Source: Denitrovibrio sp.
GTDB lineage: Bacteria > Chrysiogenota > Deferribacteres > Deferribacterales > Geovibrionaceae
Length of the DNA: 64,000 nucleotides
Assembly: GCA_002869145.1 (NCBI GenBank)
Contig: PKTM01000012.1
Location: 118,504-182,503 of the forward strand
Reading direction: 5' to 3'
Shown here: piece by piece, positions 10,168 to 21,187 of the stretch
Layout: the number at the start of each line of letters is the position of its first letter
Position numbering within the stretch: position 1 is the first letter of the stretch
Notes under the pieces: generated by a model
Told to the model about the DNA's origin: nothing
The model's database searches: none
Seen by the model: the letters and a program-made list of their open reading frames with translations, nothing else
Position numbers and translations under genes: made by a program

Positions 10168-12034
10168 AATAGATGAATATCTCTCACTCAGATCAAACTT
10201 ACTGGATGATTCCAAAGATGACGGAAATTTTATCACAGAATCTATTCTGCTCTCTCAGATTCTGCCCTCTATGCTCGATGCGAAGCTTTTAGATTCTGAA
10301 GATTTCAACGATTCCTATCTTGTCAACGATGGCGAAAATCTAAAACTCAACGCCTATACGATCAATGAATCCGGTGAGAGACTGCAGCTGTTTATTATCG
10401 ATGAAAATACTATACTTGAAAATGCTGACAATACTGATTTATTGATATCCGAGAGAATCAATTATGAGAATCAGTTTAAAAGAGTTGAAAGAATCATAAG
10501 GAAAGCATTTCATGGCAACCTTTATAACTCAATACAGGAGTCAAGCGGACTGACTCCGCTCGCCTCTCATCTTGAGTCAATTGAAGGAATAGAGCGATTT
10601 GATGTAATTGAAATATTCTTGATATCACTTACTGCAACAGTTACGTTTAAGGGACAAACTGTTCAGCCCAGAAACATGCATTTCGATAGTTCCCCTACAT
10701 CAAGAAAATATAAACAAAATGACACAACCATTGAAAAACAGGTGTTAATAATCAAAAAGCTGATTGACTTAAACTTTTTGTTTAAAGTTATGGTATCTAG
10801 AGGTTATCGAGAAGCCCTGCTTGTTAATTTTAAAAAAACCTTCGGATACACGATTGAAGTCATTAAAGCAGCTGAAGATAAAAACTTTGATTCATATTTA
10901 TGTGCGCTTCCTGCACAGGTAATTGCAGACTTATACAAAGAATACAGCTCTAGGCTTCTTGAAAAAAACGTTCGATCATTTCTTCAGTTTAAAGGAGTAA
11001 ATAAAGAGATCAGAACTACCATCAAAGAGGAACCTGAAAAATTTATAGCCTATAATAATGGACTTACTATCACAGCAACAAATGCAAAAGTCTATGAACA
11101 CAGAAAAAAGACCTACATAGAATCATTAACTGATTTTCAAATAGTAAATGGCGGTCAAACAACTGCAACAATTTATTTCTCCAAAAAGGATGGGCTTGAC
11201 ATAAGCAAGGTCAAAGTCATGGCAAAAATTAATATAGCTAAGCAGGTGGATGAAAAAGAACTTGAGAAGCTGATCGATAATATAAGTAAATTCTCAAACG
11301 CCCAATCCAGAGTCTCCAAAGTCGATTTAAAGTCCAGAAACACACAGCTGGTCAAGATTAAGTCCCTGAGTGAGAGTGTGCTGACTCCTACCGGTAACAA
11401 ATGGTTTTTTGAGCGTGCTAAGGGGGAATTCAACACAATGCTCCGAAAAGCAGGCAGCAATAGAAACAGGATTAAGAAGGAATACCCTAATGAACGAAAA
11501 TTTTCCAAAGAACAAATGGCTAAATTTTATACTGCATGGGGGGATGAACCCTATTTGGTAAAAAAAGGAGGTGAAAAGGTTTTCAGACATTTTATTGAAA
11601 GGATTGCTCCGGAAGAATCTGAAAGTCAGCCATTAATTGATCGTGATTTTTATGAAAGGCTGATTGCGATTATTTTTCTTTTCAGAAGGATGGAGAAAAT
11701 ACATGGACAGGGTAAAAATGCGATAGGGCAAATACGCTCTGCTGTTATTCCATATACTGTCTCTGTATTATATATGTATTCAGACAAGGTAGACACTCCA
11801 TTTAATATGGCTAAAATATGGAAGGATGAGTCCCTTGAAGACAATTTTGAATCTTTCCTTTATAATCTAATGTCTTTAATGAACACATTGATAAAAAAAT
11901 ACTCCATCAGCGACGATCTAGGAGAACATTCTAAAAAGAAAGAGCTTTGGGGTAAGATTATTGCTTCACATGAAATTAAGGATTTTATAAGTAACACAAC
12001 AAACGGTAACATACTTAAAAAATATATTGTCTGA
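10160..12034 (+). CDS. AIPR family protein
   Basis: This 624-residue protein belongs to the AIPR (abortive infection phage resistance) family, judged by FIAYNNGLTITATN (about 293-306) and DFQIVNGGQTTATIYFS (about 325-341) and by its size. The molecular activity of AIPR proteins is not well established; they are common in phage-defence and mobile loci. It is the fifth gene of the overlapping operon begun by the methyltransferase, starting inside the last codons of the PD-(D/E)XK gene with AGAGGAA as ribosome site. The C-terminal third is helical and charged. No interruption is seen. Confidence 0.75.
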   Translation: MNEIDEYLSLRSNLLDDSKDDGNFITESILLSQILPSMLDAKLLDSEDFNDSYLVNDGENLKLNAYTINESGERLQLFIIDENTILENADNTDLLISERINYENQFKRVERIIRKAFHGNLYNSIQESSGLTPLASHLESIEGIERFDVIEIFLISLTATVTFKGQTVQPRNMHFDSSPTSRKYKQNDTTIEKQVLIIKKLIDLNFLFKVMVSRGYREALLVNFKKTFGYTIEVIKAAEDKNFDSYLCALPAQVIADLYKEYSSRLLEKNVRSFLQFKGVNKEIRTTIKEEPEKFIAYNNGLTITATNAKVYEHRKKTYIESLTDFQIVNGGQTTATIYFSKKDGLDISKVKVMAKINIAKQVDEKELEKLIDNISKFSNAQSRVSKVDLKSRNTQLVKIKSLSESVLTPTGNKWFFERAKGEFNTMLRKAGSNRNRIKKEYPNERKFSKEQMAKFYTAWGDEPYLVKKGGEKVFRHFIERIAPEESESQPLIDRDFYERLIAIIFLFRRMEKIHGQGKNAIGQIRSAVIPYTVSVLYMYSDKVDTPFNMAKIWKDESLEDNFESFLYNLMSLMNTLIKKYSISDDLGEHSKKKELWGKIIASHEIKDFISNTTNGNILKKYIV

Positions 12035-12070
12035 CATTAGATATAATATCATTCTATTGATTAAATAACG

Positions 12071-12586
12071 GTGAAACAGATGAAACTTGAAACATACACA
12101 ACACTAGAGCTTGTTCGGGCATACGGCGAAATACAGAAAGAACTCAAATCTCGTGAAGTAATAAGATCTAAAAATGTCGTTGGGGATTTAGGGGAATACA
12201 TAGCTATCAACTACTATAACAAAACCCCAAATTTACCTAATTTGCAAGCCGCCCCAACAGGTACCCAAAATATAGATGCGATAAGCAGAAATGGTGACAG
12301 ATATAGTATAAAATCGACTACAGGAAATGTAACTGGTGTTTTTTATGGACTACCAAATTATAACTCTGATGAAAAACCTATACAAAAATTTGAATACGTT
12401 ATTATTGTAAAATTTGGCAACAATATCGATTTAGAAAAAATATATGAACTTAATTGGGATCAATTCTTAAGTATGAAAAAATGGCATAAAAGAATGCAAG
12501 CGTGGAATTTGCCTGTAAACAACAAGCTCCCATTGAACTCAACTATAATATTCGACAGTGATAAAGATACTAATTTCAATTTTTAA
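12071..12586 (+). CDS. small PD-(D/E)XK-like endonuclease, last gene of the defence operon
   Basis: This 171-residue protein shows a restriction-endonuclease-like core: GDLGEYIAINYY (E), then PTGTQNIDAISRNGDRYSIKST (D...x-IK), the D-(E)-xK spacing of small PD-(D/E)XK enzymes. It begins 36 bases after the AIPR stop on the same strand, so it probably shares the operon. Its ATG at 12080 (MKLETYTTLELV) is an alternative start. It may supply target cleavage for the methyltransferase/Z1 system, but this is inferred from fold resemblance and position. Confidence 0.6.
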   Translation: MKQMKLETYTTLELVRAYGEIQKELKSREVIRSKNVVGDLGEYIAINYYNKTPNLPNLQAAPTGTQNIDAISRNGDRYSIKSTTGNVTGVFYGLPNYNSDEKPIQKFEYVIIVKFGNNIDLEKIYELNWDQFLSMKKWHKRMQAWNLPVNNKLPLNSTIIFDSDKDTNFNF

Positions 12587-12922
12587 TAAAAGTCTTTAAA
12601 ATGCAGTCGACCTACCGTATTTTCGACGGCACACTACTTGAGAATATTTAACAATTATCTTATCTATAAATATTTTATAGCTACAACTTGAGAGCCACGC
12701 CGCCCATTTAATAATCTTTTACCTGCTTACGGATGGAGAAAAGATTTCTCAATTACACTCTAACAATGTACTGATTTTTACCTTCTAAACTCTGCCAAAG
12801 CAGTATTTATTCAATAAACAATAAGCATTCGCATATTAATTCTGCTTTAGCAGAATTTTTATTGCATTCATAAAGGCGCCATGTAATAATTCTACTAGAG
12901 CAATATTAATATAGGTGAACTC
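12587..12922. promoter_or_regulatory. hipBA upstream region with three palindromes at 50-bp intervals
   Basis: This 336-base AT-rich gap has no gene I can support. Three imperfect palindromes begin at 12791 (TCTGCCAAAGCAGTATTTAT), 12841 (TCTGCTTTAGCAGAATTTTT) and 12891 (TCTACTAGAGCAATATTAAT), exactly 50 bp apart. The third lies 32 bases before the hipB ATG, where it would cover the promoter. HipB proteins typically repress their own operon through several spaced palindromic operators, so these are likely operators. A weaker related sequence may occur near 12632. The ribosome site AGGTG at 12912-12916 serves hipB. Confidence 0.6.
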
Positions 12923-13168
12923 ATGGCTAAGAGGATCATAAAAGAAGAGATACCTGAAGCACAGCAACTGGTTGATGCTGAAGTTCTGGGGAAGTTTATA
13001 CGGGCGGCGAGGACGAATAGTAATCTGACTATACATGATGCTGCTGCGATATGCAATGTGTCCGTGAGTACAATGACAAACCTTGAAAACGCAAAGGCTG
13101 ATGTAAAGTTCAGCACCGTTTTAAAGGTTTGCAAGATGCTCGGCATTACACTGCGGATAGAAGCATGA
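12923..13168 (+). CDS. hipB: HipB-like antitoxin and transcriptional repressor
   Basis: This 81-residue XRE-type DNA-binding protein has the helix-turn-helix LTIHDAAAICNVSVSTMTNLENAKADVKFSTVLKV at about residues 34-68 and the short C-terminal LGITLRIEA strand typical of HipB. It would neutralise HipA and repress the operon through the palindromes immediately upstream. Its stop overlaps the likely hipA start (GCATGA), so the two are translationally coupled. Size and order match a canonical hipBA module. Confidence 0.85.
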   Translation: MAKRIIKEEIPEAQQLVDAEVLGKFIRAARTNSNLTIHDAAAICNVSVSTMTNLENAKADVKFSTVLKVCKMLGITLRIEA

Positions 13169-14436
13169 CGGGCAAACTTTACCTGAAACTCAATCGCCAG
13201 GATATAGGTTTTATACAGCATAATCTCAAAGATGACAGGTTTGAGATTGCTCTTAGCGATCCTAACTTGAAACTCTCCCCTTACCTGTTTTCAGGTGCAG
13301 ATTCATCCTCTGTAAAATACTTTCTTATGAACTTACTTCCCGAAGGTGTTGGGCTAGATGAGCTCTCCGCCATGATGCACATTTCAAAAGCGAATGTTTT
13401 CGGCCTTATCAAAGCTATCGGGACAGAGACTACTGGGGCAATATCATTTCACTCCTCTCCAGATGAACCGGAAGAAACTTCATTCAGGGAAATTCCAGAA
13501 CAGGAGCTTATAGACAGGATCCAAAAGCGGCAGCAGACCCCCATAACTGTATGGGACGATAAGCCGAGGCTGTCGGTAGCCGGCGTGCAAGAAAAGTTGC
13601 CTATCATGGTTACTGAAGATGGTAAGTATGGACTGGGCGAAGGAGAACTGGCTTCAACCCATATTCTTAAATTCGGCAAGCATCCAGACGAGCATATTGT
13701 ACTGAACGAAAACCTATGCATGACTCTTGCACGGAGACTGAAGCTCCCGGTAGCAGAAACGGAAATTATTAGACTTGGTGAGCCCGTCCATAAAGTTAAG
13801 CGATTTGACCGAGTGCTCAAGGACAACAAAGTAGAGAGGCTACATATCATAGACGGCTGTCAGATGCTGAACATGCCTCCATCGTATAAATACGAAAGAG
13901 TGTATGGAGACGGCAGAGATGTCCAAGATTTTAGAGAAGGAGCCTCACTGGATAAACTTTTTAAGGCGGCTTCGCAATGCTCTGTTCCTGCGGCAGCCAC
14001 ACGGGACATGCTGAACTGGCTACTGTTCAACCTACTTATAGGCAATTGTGACGCCCACGGTAAAAATATTTCATGGAACTATAGCGCTAATGATATAAGC
14101 GTCACTCCATTTTATGACATGCTCTCCATATCCATTTATGGCGGCAAGTACAACCAGAACCTTGCTATGGCCGTCGGAGATAATTTCTCAGCGAAGGTCT
14201 ACGCATATGACCTGGCAGAGATGTGCGAAATGTGTGGGCTGCAACCTCGCTTTGTTTCAAGGACTCTGAATAAGATGGCTAAAGCTGTACTTAGTGAAAC
14301 AGACATCCTGTTATCAGGGCTCGACCTTTCAGATGATGAATCCGATTTTGCCACAGAGCTGATTTCGTTACTAAAAGATAATGCGAACTGGTATGCAGGA
14401 GTTGCTAAAGAGCTACCATTTATAAATCAGAAATAA
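13165..14436 (+). CDS. hipA: HipA-type serine/threonine kinase toxin
   Basis: Starting at the ATG that overlaps the hipB stop (13165), the product is 423 residues and begins MTGKLYLKLN, a normal HipA N-terminal subdomain. Kinase features are present: the loop SVAGVQEKLPIM, STHILKFG, the catalytic segment NCDAHGKNISW, and PFYDMLS with the metal-binding Asp. HipA kinases phosphorylate a translation component (glutamyl-tRNA synthetase in E. coli) and cause growth arrest when HipB is limiting. All key residues appear intact. The frame is open further upstream to a TTG at 13129, but that would run through hipB. Confidence 0.88.
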   Translation: MTGKLYLKLNRQDIGFIQHNLKDDRFEIALSDPNLKLSPYLFSGADSSSVKYFLMNLLPEGVGLDELSAMMHISKANVFGLIKAIGTETTGAISFHSSPDEPEETSFREIPEQELIDRIQKRQQTPITVWDDKPRLSVAGVQEKLPIMVTEDGKYGLGEGELASTHILKFGKHPDEHIVLNENLCMTLARRLKLPVAETEIIRLGEPVHKVKRFDRVLKDNKVERLHIIDGCQMLNMPPSYKYERVYGDGRDVQDFREGASLDKLFKAASQCSVPAAATRDMLNWLLFNLLIGNCDAHGKNISWNYSANDISVTPFYDMLSISIYGGKYNQNLAMAVGDNFSAKVYAYDLAEMCEMCGLQPRFVSRTLNKMAKAVLSETDILLSGLDLSDDESDFATELISLLKDNANWYAGVAKELPFINQK

Positions 14437-14450
14437 CTAGGACTTTTGAC

Positions 14451-15365
14451 ATGAAACTACCAGAACGACCGAAAGAACATATTTTGGAAACAGCTTCTTT
14501 TAAAATATTTGAACAATGGATTCCAGACTATTGGATCACAAGACAAGTTACAGAAAGAGATTACGGGATAGATGCCTACATAGAACTAGTAACTGTCAAA
14601 AATCAAGTCTCAGGCGATCTAATTTCTATACAAATTAAAAGCGCCAGCAATCTAAAACTAAGAACAGACAGCGATGGCAGAAAAATCGCAACATCACCAA
14701 GCATTGAAATACCTACCATTAACTACTGGAATCAGTTGCTAATACCAGCCTTTTTATTTGTTATTGATGTACCAAAAAAAATATTATTTTTTGCTCCTGT
14801 AAAGAAACAGCTAAGACAAAAATACATAAAATCACAGAAACAGAAAACTATGACATTTCAGCTTAAAGAGCATTATTCCTCTTTATCAGAATACAGCTTA
14901 CCCGTATTTATAGCTGAATATTTTTATGAAAAAAACTACCTAATGGTTCAAAACATAGCAATGCTCTTATTCATCCATTGGAAATACTACACTGAATATT
15001 TATCTGGTGAAATAGGTCGAGATTGTTTCTTGCCTGTAGAGGAGCCTTTAGTTTTTCTACAAATTTACAAAACCATCAGAGAAGCTACAAATATTATGGG
15101 TTTAGACTGGAAAGCAGCTGAATGGGTAGATATTCTTAAATACGACAATACTATGTATGGTGCTGATGAAATACTACACTCTGGCACTATGGAAGAATTT
15201 GTACCTAATATTATTAAAATGTTCTTTATCATATTTGAGGAATTAAAACGTAAAATCCTCCATAAAGAAAATCATTACTGGAAAAGTCAGCATTACATAA
15301 TCTATAAAAAGGCAAAGGAACTTGAGCATATTAACTATGCTAATTATGAAAAATATATATTTTAA
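14451..15365 (+). CDS. DUF4365 domain protein, nuclease-like N-terminus
   Basis: This 304-residue protein begins with a DUF4365-like restriction-endonuclease fold: ASFKIFEQWIPDYW, RDYGIDAYIELV (acidic residue), then LISIQIKSASNL, where QIKS supplies the lysine of a PD-(D/E)XK-like site. DUF4365 proteins occur singly in defence and toxin loci. It starts 14 bases after hipA on the same strand and may be co-transcribed with it. The C-terminal half (about 150-304) is Tyr- and Lys-rich and unrecognised. Confidence 0.65.
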   Translation: MKLPERPKEHILETASFKIFEQWIPDYWITRQVTERDYGIDAYIELVTVKNQVSGDLISIQIKSASNLKLRTDSDGRKIATSPSIEIPTINYWNQLLIPAFLFVIDVPKKILFFAPVKKQLRQKYIKSQKQKTMTFQLKEHYSSLSEYSLPVFIAEYFYEKNYLMVQNIAMLLFIHWKYYTEYLSGEIGRDCFLPVEEPLVFLQIYKTIREATNIMGLDWKAAEWVDILKYDNTMYGADEILHSGTMEEFVPNIIKMFFIIFEELKRKILHKENHYWKSQHYIIYKKAKELEHINYANYEKYIF

Positions 15366-15586
15366 CTGCTATACTAAGTTTGCTAAGGAGCTACCGAATA
15401 TCCGTTAAATCCAAGAGCGGCAAAATTTTCGTAGAATTTTCGTATTTTTGGTCGAAAATGGCTATAAAACAAGGGTTTCAGAAGGTTTACGAATGAAAAT
15501 GGAAAGCCTTTTACTGTTATCACTTTATGTCACTGCTCATCACAGATTTTAACTATAAATAACTGGTACAAAAGGCAAAATTTCAA

Positions 15587-15609
15587 TTCGATTCCCACCG
15601 CCTCCATTT
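15587..15609 (+). other. left att-like site, tRNA-Ala/tmRNA 3'-end remnant
   Basis: TTCGATTCCCACCGCCTCCA has the form of a T-loop plus acceptor strand; the CGCCTCCA end could pair with a GGGGGCG 5' end leaving a G3-U70 wobble, the alanine identity pair of tRNA-Ala and tmRNA. No other part of such an RNA gene is present here. The 18-mer TTCCCACCGCCTCCATTT (15592-15609) recurs exactly at 46995-47012. Tyrosine integrases commonly target RNA-gene 3' ends, so this is a likely att junction. Confidence 0.6.
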
Positions 15610-15782
15610 CCCTGCTTACATATCTGTCTAATAATTAACGACTTCCAGTTTCTACGAAAATTTTCGGGGACAAACGAGGGACTAAATAGAATTTACGACC
15701 TAACCCAATACCTCATTAGCATCACTATTAAAATAGTAAACAACAAAACACAATATCTTTTCTTCTACCGAAACTGATGAAA

Positions 15783-15814
15783 AAGCCCGGGTGTACTGGG
15801 ATATGCCCGGGCTT
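15783..15814 (-). terminator. Rho-independent terminator of the large secreted-protein gene
   Basis: Perfect 9-bp arms AAGCCCGGG (15783-15791) and CCCGGGCTT (15806-15814) enclose a 14-base loop and, read on the minus strand, are followed by a T-run. It lies just past the stop of the minus-strand gene ending at 15850. Confidence 0.8.
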
Positions 15815-15849
15815 AAAACAGGAGGAATTAATTATTTACTAGTTTTTAA

Positions 15850-18800
15850 TTACTCAAAGTTGAGTACTGCTGGTTTTTTCATTTTTATCCAGTAACCTTT
15901 TCCTGGGTTTAAATTATTTAATGTAACTAATGGAACACTCGTATCATACCAACTCCATTTCCCTTCACTAAATGACCAGATAGAACTAACATCATCCATT
16001 ATTGAACCAAAAAGAGCTTCAACACTTCTCTCTTCAAGTAAGTTGTAGCCTACAAAATTCCATCCAGTGCTTAAGCTAATTTGATTAATACCTAAGCTGC
16101 CTGAAGAAACTATAGAAGTACTTTCTTCCATTTCGATCCAATATGCCTTCCCTGCTTCAATTATTTCGAGATCGCTAAGGAAAGGTAAAGATAAAATGTA
16201 CTTAGCCCAAATACCGCTATCATAGTTCCAAATTGATACTACAGAGTCTTGATTATTAAATACTTCACTGACTTTCGAATCATTTGGCTCAAAAGGAAAT
16301 GATACCAAATTCCAGCCAGGCTTAAGGGATATTTTATAACCATCAATAACATGATAGTCTATGAGAGAAGTGTAACCGCCAGATGACTCTACAATAAACG
16401 ATTCATTATCATCATCTTCTATTACATACTCTTTGCCATTTACAAAAATTTTAATATATATTTCTTCTCCGGCATCTGCACCTTTGTTAAAAGCTGTATC
16501 ATTAACAGGAATATCAATGTTGAATTCGCCGTTATTAAGGCAATCAACATATTCAACAGAATATCCTTCGCTATTTAAAAGTACATTATCTTCAGCATCA
16601 AGAATTTTAACAACAATACTACAATTATCATTCATAAGAATTCCAGCTTCAGAGATGCTTCCAAAAAGAGTAAATGGTGGTGTGAACTGGATATCTGTAC
16701 TATCTGATATCTTAATATCCTTTGTTGATATAAATTCTATTGAATCATAAACATACTCAGCACTAATTTGGTAATCTTCATCTTGACTTACTTGACCAGC
16801 ACTTAAATAGCCAGTGTTATCAATAATATGCTCATCAACAGTGCCAACAAAAGACAATGTAACATCGTTAGTTATGTCTGAGTAGCTATTATCACTGTAT
16901 ACAGCATAAGCCTTATACTGCTCATTGCTGCTTTCAGGAATGTTATTGTATCCTTTTATGTATATAGAGGACACCTCTTTAGTAACAGGCAAACTTGAAC
17001 TATCATTGTGATTTGTGCCCGCCAAAATCTCTTCAAAGTTAGAGTATCCATCATTATCGAGATCTTCGAAAGCATCAGAAGCCAAATATGGGTTAAGTCC
17101 AACACTCACTTCGATGCTATCTAGTAAGCCATCATCATCGCTGTCAGTTTCATTCATGTCTAATATTCCATCATTATCAGCATCGCCCATTCCCTCATCA
17201 ACATCAGAGATTCAATCACCATCGTTGTCAGGGTCAGACTTATCAAAAACACCGTTTAAATCTGTATCAGCATCAGACTCATAAATATCTTCAATGCCAT
17301 CACCACTAGTTTCATTAATACCTACCCCAGATATTGAAACTTCAAGCTGATTGTTACTAAGATCGGAGCTATTAAAAGTAAGTAAATCAGTAAACTCACC
17401 GATAGTATCAGGGATAAAATCTAAATATAATGAGCAACTGTCTCCACCTGTCAACACTATTTCACCAGCACAAGTACTGTTTTCTGTATCAATTTTATAC
17501 TCTACACCTGTTAGCAATTCTATTGATTCAATCTCCAAGTCTCCCAAGCCAACATTATTTATTGTAATTATTTCTTGATTATCTAAACCTACAACGGTGT
17601 CTTCAAAAATAACTTCTTCATGACTAGCCTCTATTTTACCTCTAGGCGGTTCAACTGAAATACTGTATTCAAATGTGGCATATCCTCCATACTCATCTCT
17701 AGCTATTATAGTTATATCATGTGTCCCAACTTGGTTCGATTCTGGATTAACTGACAAGTACTGACTATGCGTTTCATTTATAACTTTAGCAGGTAGAGTT
17801 GAGCTCACTGTCATTTCAACATCATCGTCTTCACCATCAGTATAGTTGATTAGTAAATGTGTGTTTTCACCAGCATAAACTATAGATTCATCGACAGATA
17901 TGATTGTTGGAGCTTTATTGCTATACCTTTTCGGGTCATTAGGTGCAACATCTGCATTGTCACCTACACCATCAGAGTCGCTATCTAACCATTCATAATG
18001 ATTGTTTAGAAATGCATCAAGTTTGAGACCAGTGTTTGATATACTGCCTGTAAATCCAGCAACCCAATTGTCTGGCGCTCCATCATAGTCTTCATCCTTA
18101 TACGCTGCGGAATCATATGGAAATTTATCCAGCTCTAGTAAGGTAATTGAATCTTCTTCATCCATACCCTGATTCCAATAATCCGGATATCCATCATCGT
18201 CACTATCTATCGCTGCTGCAGGATCTGTTGGAAATTTATCGATACCTTCTGTCTTACCTGAAACAAAGAAATCTGGATAATTGTCTCCATCTGAGTCTTT
18301 CCAGGCATCTGGTTCATCTGGAAATTTGTCTGTATTATCACCAACCCCGTCTTGATCTTTATCTGCATACTCAGAAGCATCTTGCGGGAACTTATCAATA
18401 ATTAAACCAGTTGTTGAGTGAGCTTGAGATTTTCCGGGAATCCAAGAGTCTGGATATCCATCATTGTCACTATCAAGATAAGCTGCAGGGTCTAGTGGAA
18501 ATTTGTCAAGTTTCAGCCCTGTTGTGGAGCTTGACTCTGTTTTTCCAGTTATCCAAGCATCAGGATAACCATCGCCATCAGAATCGTCCGATGCTTCAGA
18601 ATCATTATCAAAAGCATCTTTTTCATCACTTATACCATCACCATCGTTATCAATAAGAATATTTGTTTGCATTATCATTTGTTCAATATCGAAAGAGTAG
18701 TCAGTAGAAACTCCTACGGCAAAATACACTGTATCTCCTGGCTTAAGGACTCTACTCCACTCTTTTACTTCTGTATATGCACCTCTACTATTATCATCTC

Positions 18801-21000
18801 CATAATGCGTATCCATCATAAAGTCATAATTAAATGGTCTATCTCCTACTAATCCAAATTGACTACAGTATGAATCCGCTTCAGCGGAATCTACAGAAGG
18901 ACGCTCATTCACACTTGCCATTAAGTATATATGATCATCATAGCCATCAGCATAGGTTGTTGCCCACATTTTCGGTTCATCCCAGTATTCGCCATTTTTT
19001 AGAGTATAACTATCCAGCTGAATCACATCTCCACATCTGTCAGGCTCCACAGTTACATCTATTATTACAAAGGCCTCAGGATCATAAAAAGATTGGGACT
19101 GATCTTTTACCAATACTGATTTCATAATAGAGTTTTGAGTTATCTCACCATCTGTAACGCTTAAAATTACTCCGTATGAACCATAATTTTGAACATTAAA
19201 AGATGCTGTACTACTAGTAGAAATAATCTGTGTGCTTCCATCAGGCTTGAACAATTTCCAAGAATATGAAAGATTTCCTGAGCCATTATAAGATACATTT
19301 GAAGCAGCTGAAATAGAGTCTCCAATATATGCTTCATATTTACTTAAAGAAACCGAAGCAGTAACGCTAACATTATCATCTACCACAAGATCAGTATAAT
19401 TCTGTGAATATTCAATTAATATATTACTCCATCTACTCAATGCAATCTCTCTGTTAGTCATTCTAACCATTAAGTCTGACAATGAGTTTTTAGCATCATT
19501 AATCTCATTATTGCTTACTAAACTACTTAACTCTGCACCTAATTGTGACCCTAGAGAAAATGCTGCGGCAGAATAATTAAGTGCATACATTTGAGGACTA
19601 GCTAGAGAAGATAGTGTCCCATTAACAAATTCAGTTCCAAAATTTGCCCAATTTGAATCAACTAAAACTAAAGTACTATCGTAGTAAGACTTGGCAATAC
19701 TCGCAACAATGTCATGAAATGCTTTATACCTTGTTTCCTTAAGAGAATTATAGTAAACATAATTATTTGAATCTTGATCGAAAGAAACTTTTATAGGATC
19801 ATAATGAAAACTATATCTGCCAAGCAACTGATTAAGTGAGTATGAAAGAAAAACTTTTCGCCAATTATCAGTTTTTTCATTTCCCATTGAAAAGAGGTCT
19901 TTAGCGTTTAATACAGCTGATAAACCCACTGCTAAATTTGATGAGATCGTAATAGCCTTAGTGCTGCTTAGGTTGCTAGAACTATTGAGCATTTTTTCAG
20001 TTTTCTTTAACATCATTAAAATAATTTTATCATCTTGTAAATTATCTAATACAAGAGTTGCAATCCCATCTACAGCAACTGTGCTTAACCTGTTCACAAG
20101 AATACTGCGAAATGTTTCTTTGTTTTGCTTTATTTTAAATTCAACATTATAGAATGCTTCAATTAAAGCATCATCAGCAATATTAAGTTCTTTTGCAATG
20201 TTGATAATCTCTTTAAATGTTTCGATTCTCTGATCAACCAATTCACTATTTATCAAATATTCTCTTAAAAGCATATATTTTGAGACATCATTTATAATAC
20301 TAGCAGCATCACCAACTGCTGACATGATACTAGCAATCTCTGCAACATTCCCAATCGAATTAGGAATTTCAATATCTGGTTTTTCACTAAAAAACTTAAT
20401 GACTCCTTCTAAGAGGTCACTTCCTGTTGAACCAATACCTCCTACTTCCCCTACTTTAATCAAATCATCTAATAATTTTCCATTTATAGGTGATCCTAAA
20501 AGGTGTGTACCATTTGACAGTTTAATATATTCAGTTCCCATAAGTTGTGTAACATTCACGCTTGAAACAGCATTATAAATAAGCTCTTCATAAATATTCC
20601 GTCTCTCAGTATAATCAAAATCTATTTTAGCTAACCCACAATATATTGATAAAGCAGCACTACAATCTGTAGTCCAATATTTTAAATCTGATAAAAAAAT
20701 TTCGTTAGGCGAATCACCTACAATTTTACTATAAATATCAATTTCAGCAGACCTAACTATATACTCTAAAGCAAGTTTTTGTATTTCACTATCAGCAAAT
20801 GCTTCATAACCATTTTTAGTAAATTTTATATTATTAATGTTTGGATTAATTAATTTATCTAGAGAAATCTCAAATGCATCACCTGTAGACATCGTCCATT
20901 TGTTGTTATCTTTATCATAAAAATTTGCTATCTCAAGTGCATACGAAATTTGGCTAACTAACAGTAAAACAATCAACATTTTAACAACTATTCTCATCAT
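15850..21000 (-). pseudogene. large secreted calcium-binding repeat protein, interrupted by an in-frame TGA
   Basis: A signal peptide (MRIVVKMLIVLLLVSQISYA) starts a roughly 1,715-codon frame. Order of parts: a long helical N-terminal region, a PKD/Ig-like segment near 570-650, about seven thrombospondin-type-3 repeats (DSDGDGYPD, DSDNDGYPD, DKDQDGVGD and similar Asp loops that bind calcium), a cadherin-like segment, a choice-of-anchor-D-like domain, more DxDxDG repeats, and two GWNLVSF/GWNFVGY modules at the C-terminus. A TGA at 17212-17214 falls inside the repeat DNDGD-stop-ISDVDEG, where other repeats have glycine, so GGA to TGA is the simplest change. The downstream 446 codons stay open. 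A GTG at 21003 is an alternative start. It is probably cell-surface or exported; function unknown. Confidence 0.75.
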
Positions 21001-21187
21001 CACACCTCACTTTTTCATTTTTATCATTCAACCGCAAGAGCCTTATGTCTTTCCTGCTGGCAAAACCCTACAACAAAGACATAAGAGCCATAAGACTGCC
21101 TAAGCCAAACAAAGATGACGATATAAAGCTCCAGCACAATATCTGGAGCTCTACACCTTTGTAACTCCCTTATCACCTCAATAAGCC

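Larger units (their letters stand above)
15366..15849. other. non-coding junction: flank repeats, att-like site and a terminator
   Basis: This 484-base stretch has no supported gene. It contains repeated AAAATTTTCG/CGAAAATTTT motifs (15420-15445 and 15653-15665), the tRNA/tmRNA-3'-end-like site at 15587-15609, the GGGGAC-N5-AGGGACTA motif at 15666-15684 that recurs near 27.8 kb, and the terminator at 15783-15814. The combination looks like the edge of an integrated element. Confidence 0.5.

Noticed and set aside
12791..12910. Possible short CRISPR array because of regular 50-bp spacing
   Set aside because: The repeats are only about 20 bp, imperfect and palindromic at the promoter of hipBA, the spacers share AT-rich composition, and no cas gene is in the window. 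Operators are the better reading.
15361..15480. Minus-strand peptides near the left junction ending LPLLDLTDIR or KFYENFAALGFNGYSVAP
   Set aside because: Both frames are short, overlap each other, have no start or ribosome site, and are explained by repeated AAAATTTTCG motifs of the junction.
15587..15609. A complete tRNA gene
   Set aside because: Only the T-loop and acceptor-strand part is recognisable; the upstream sequence cannot form the D and anticodon arms or the 5' acceptor strand.
18147..19127. Several plus-strand ORFs rich in His, Leu and Tyr opposite the secreted-protein gene
   Set aside because: They are antisense shadows of the Asp-rich repeats (GAT/ATC codons read in reverse) and lack ribosome sites.
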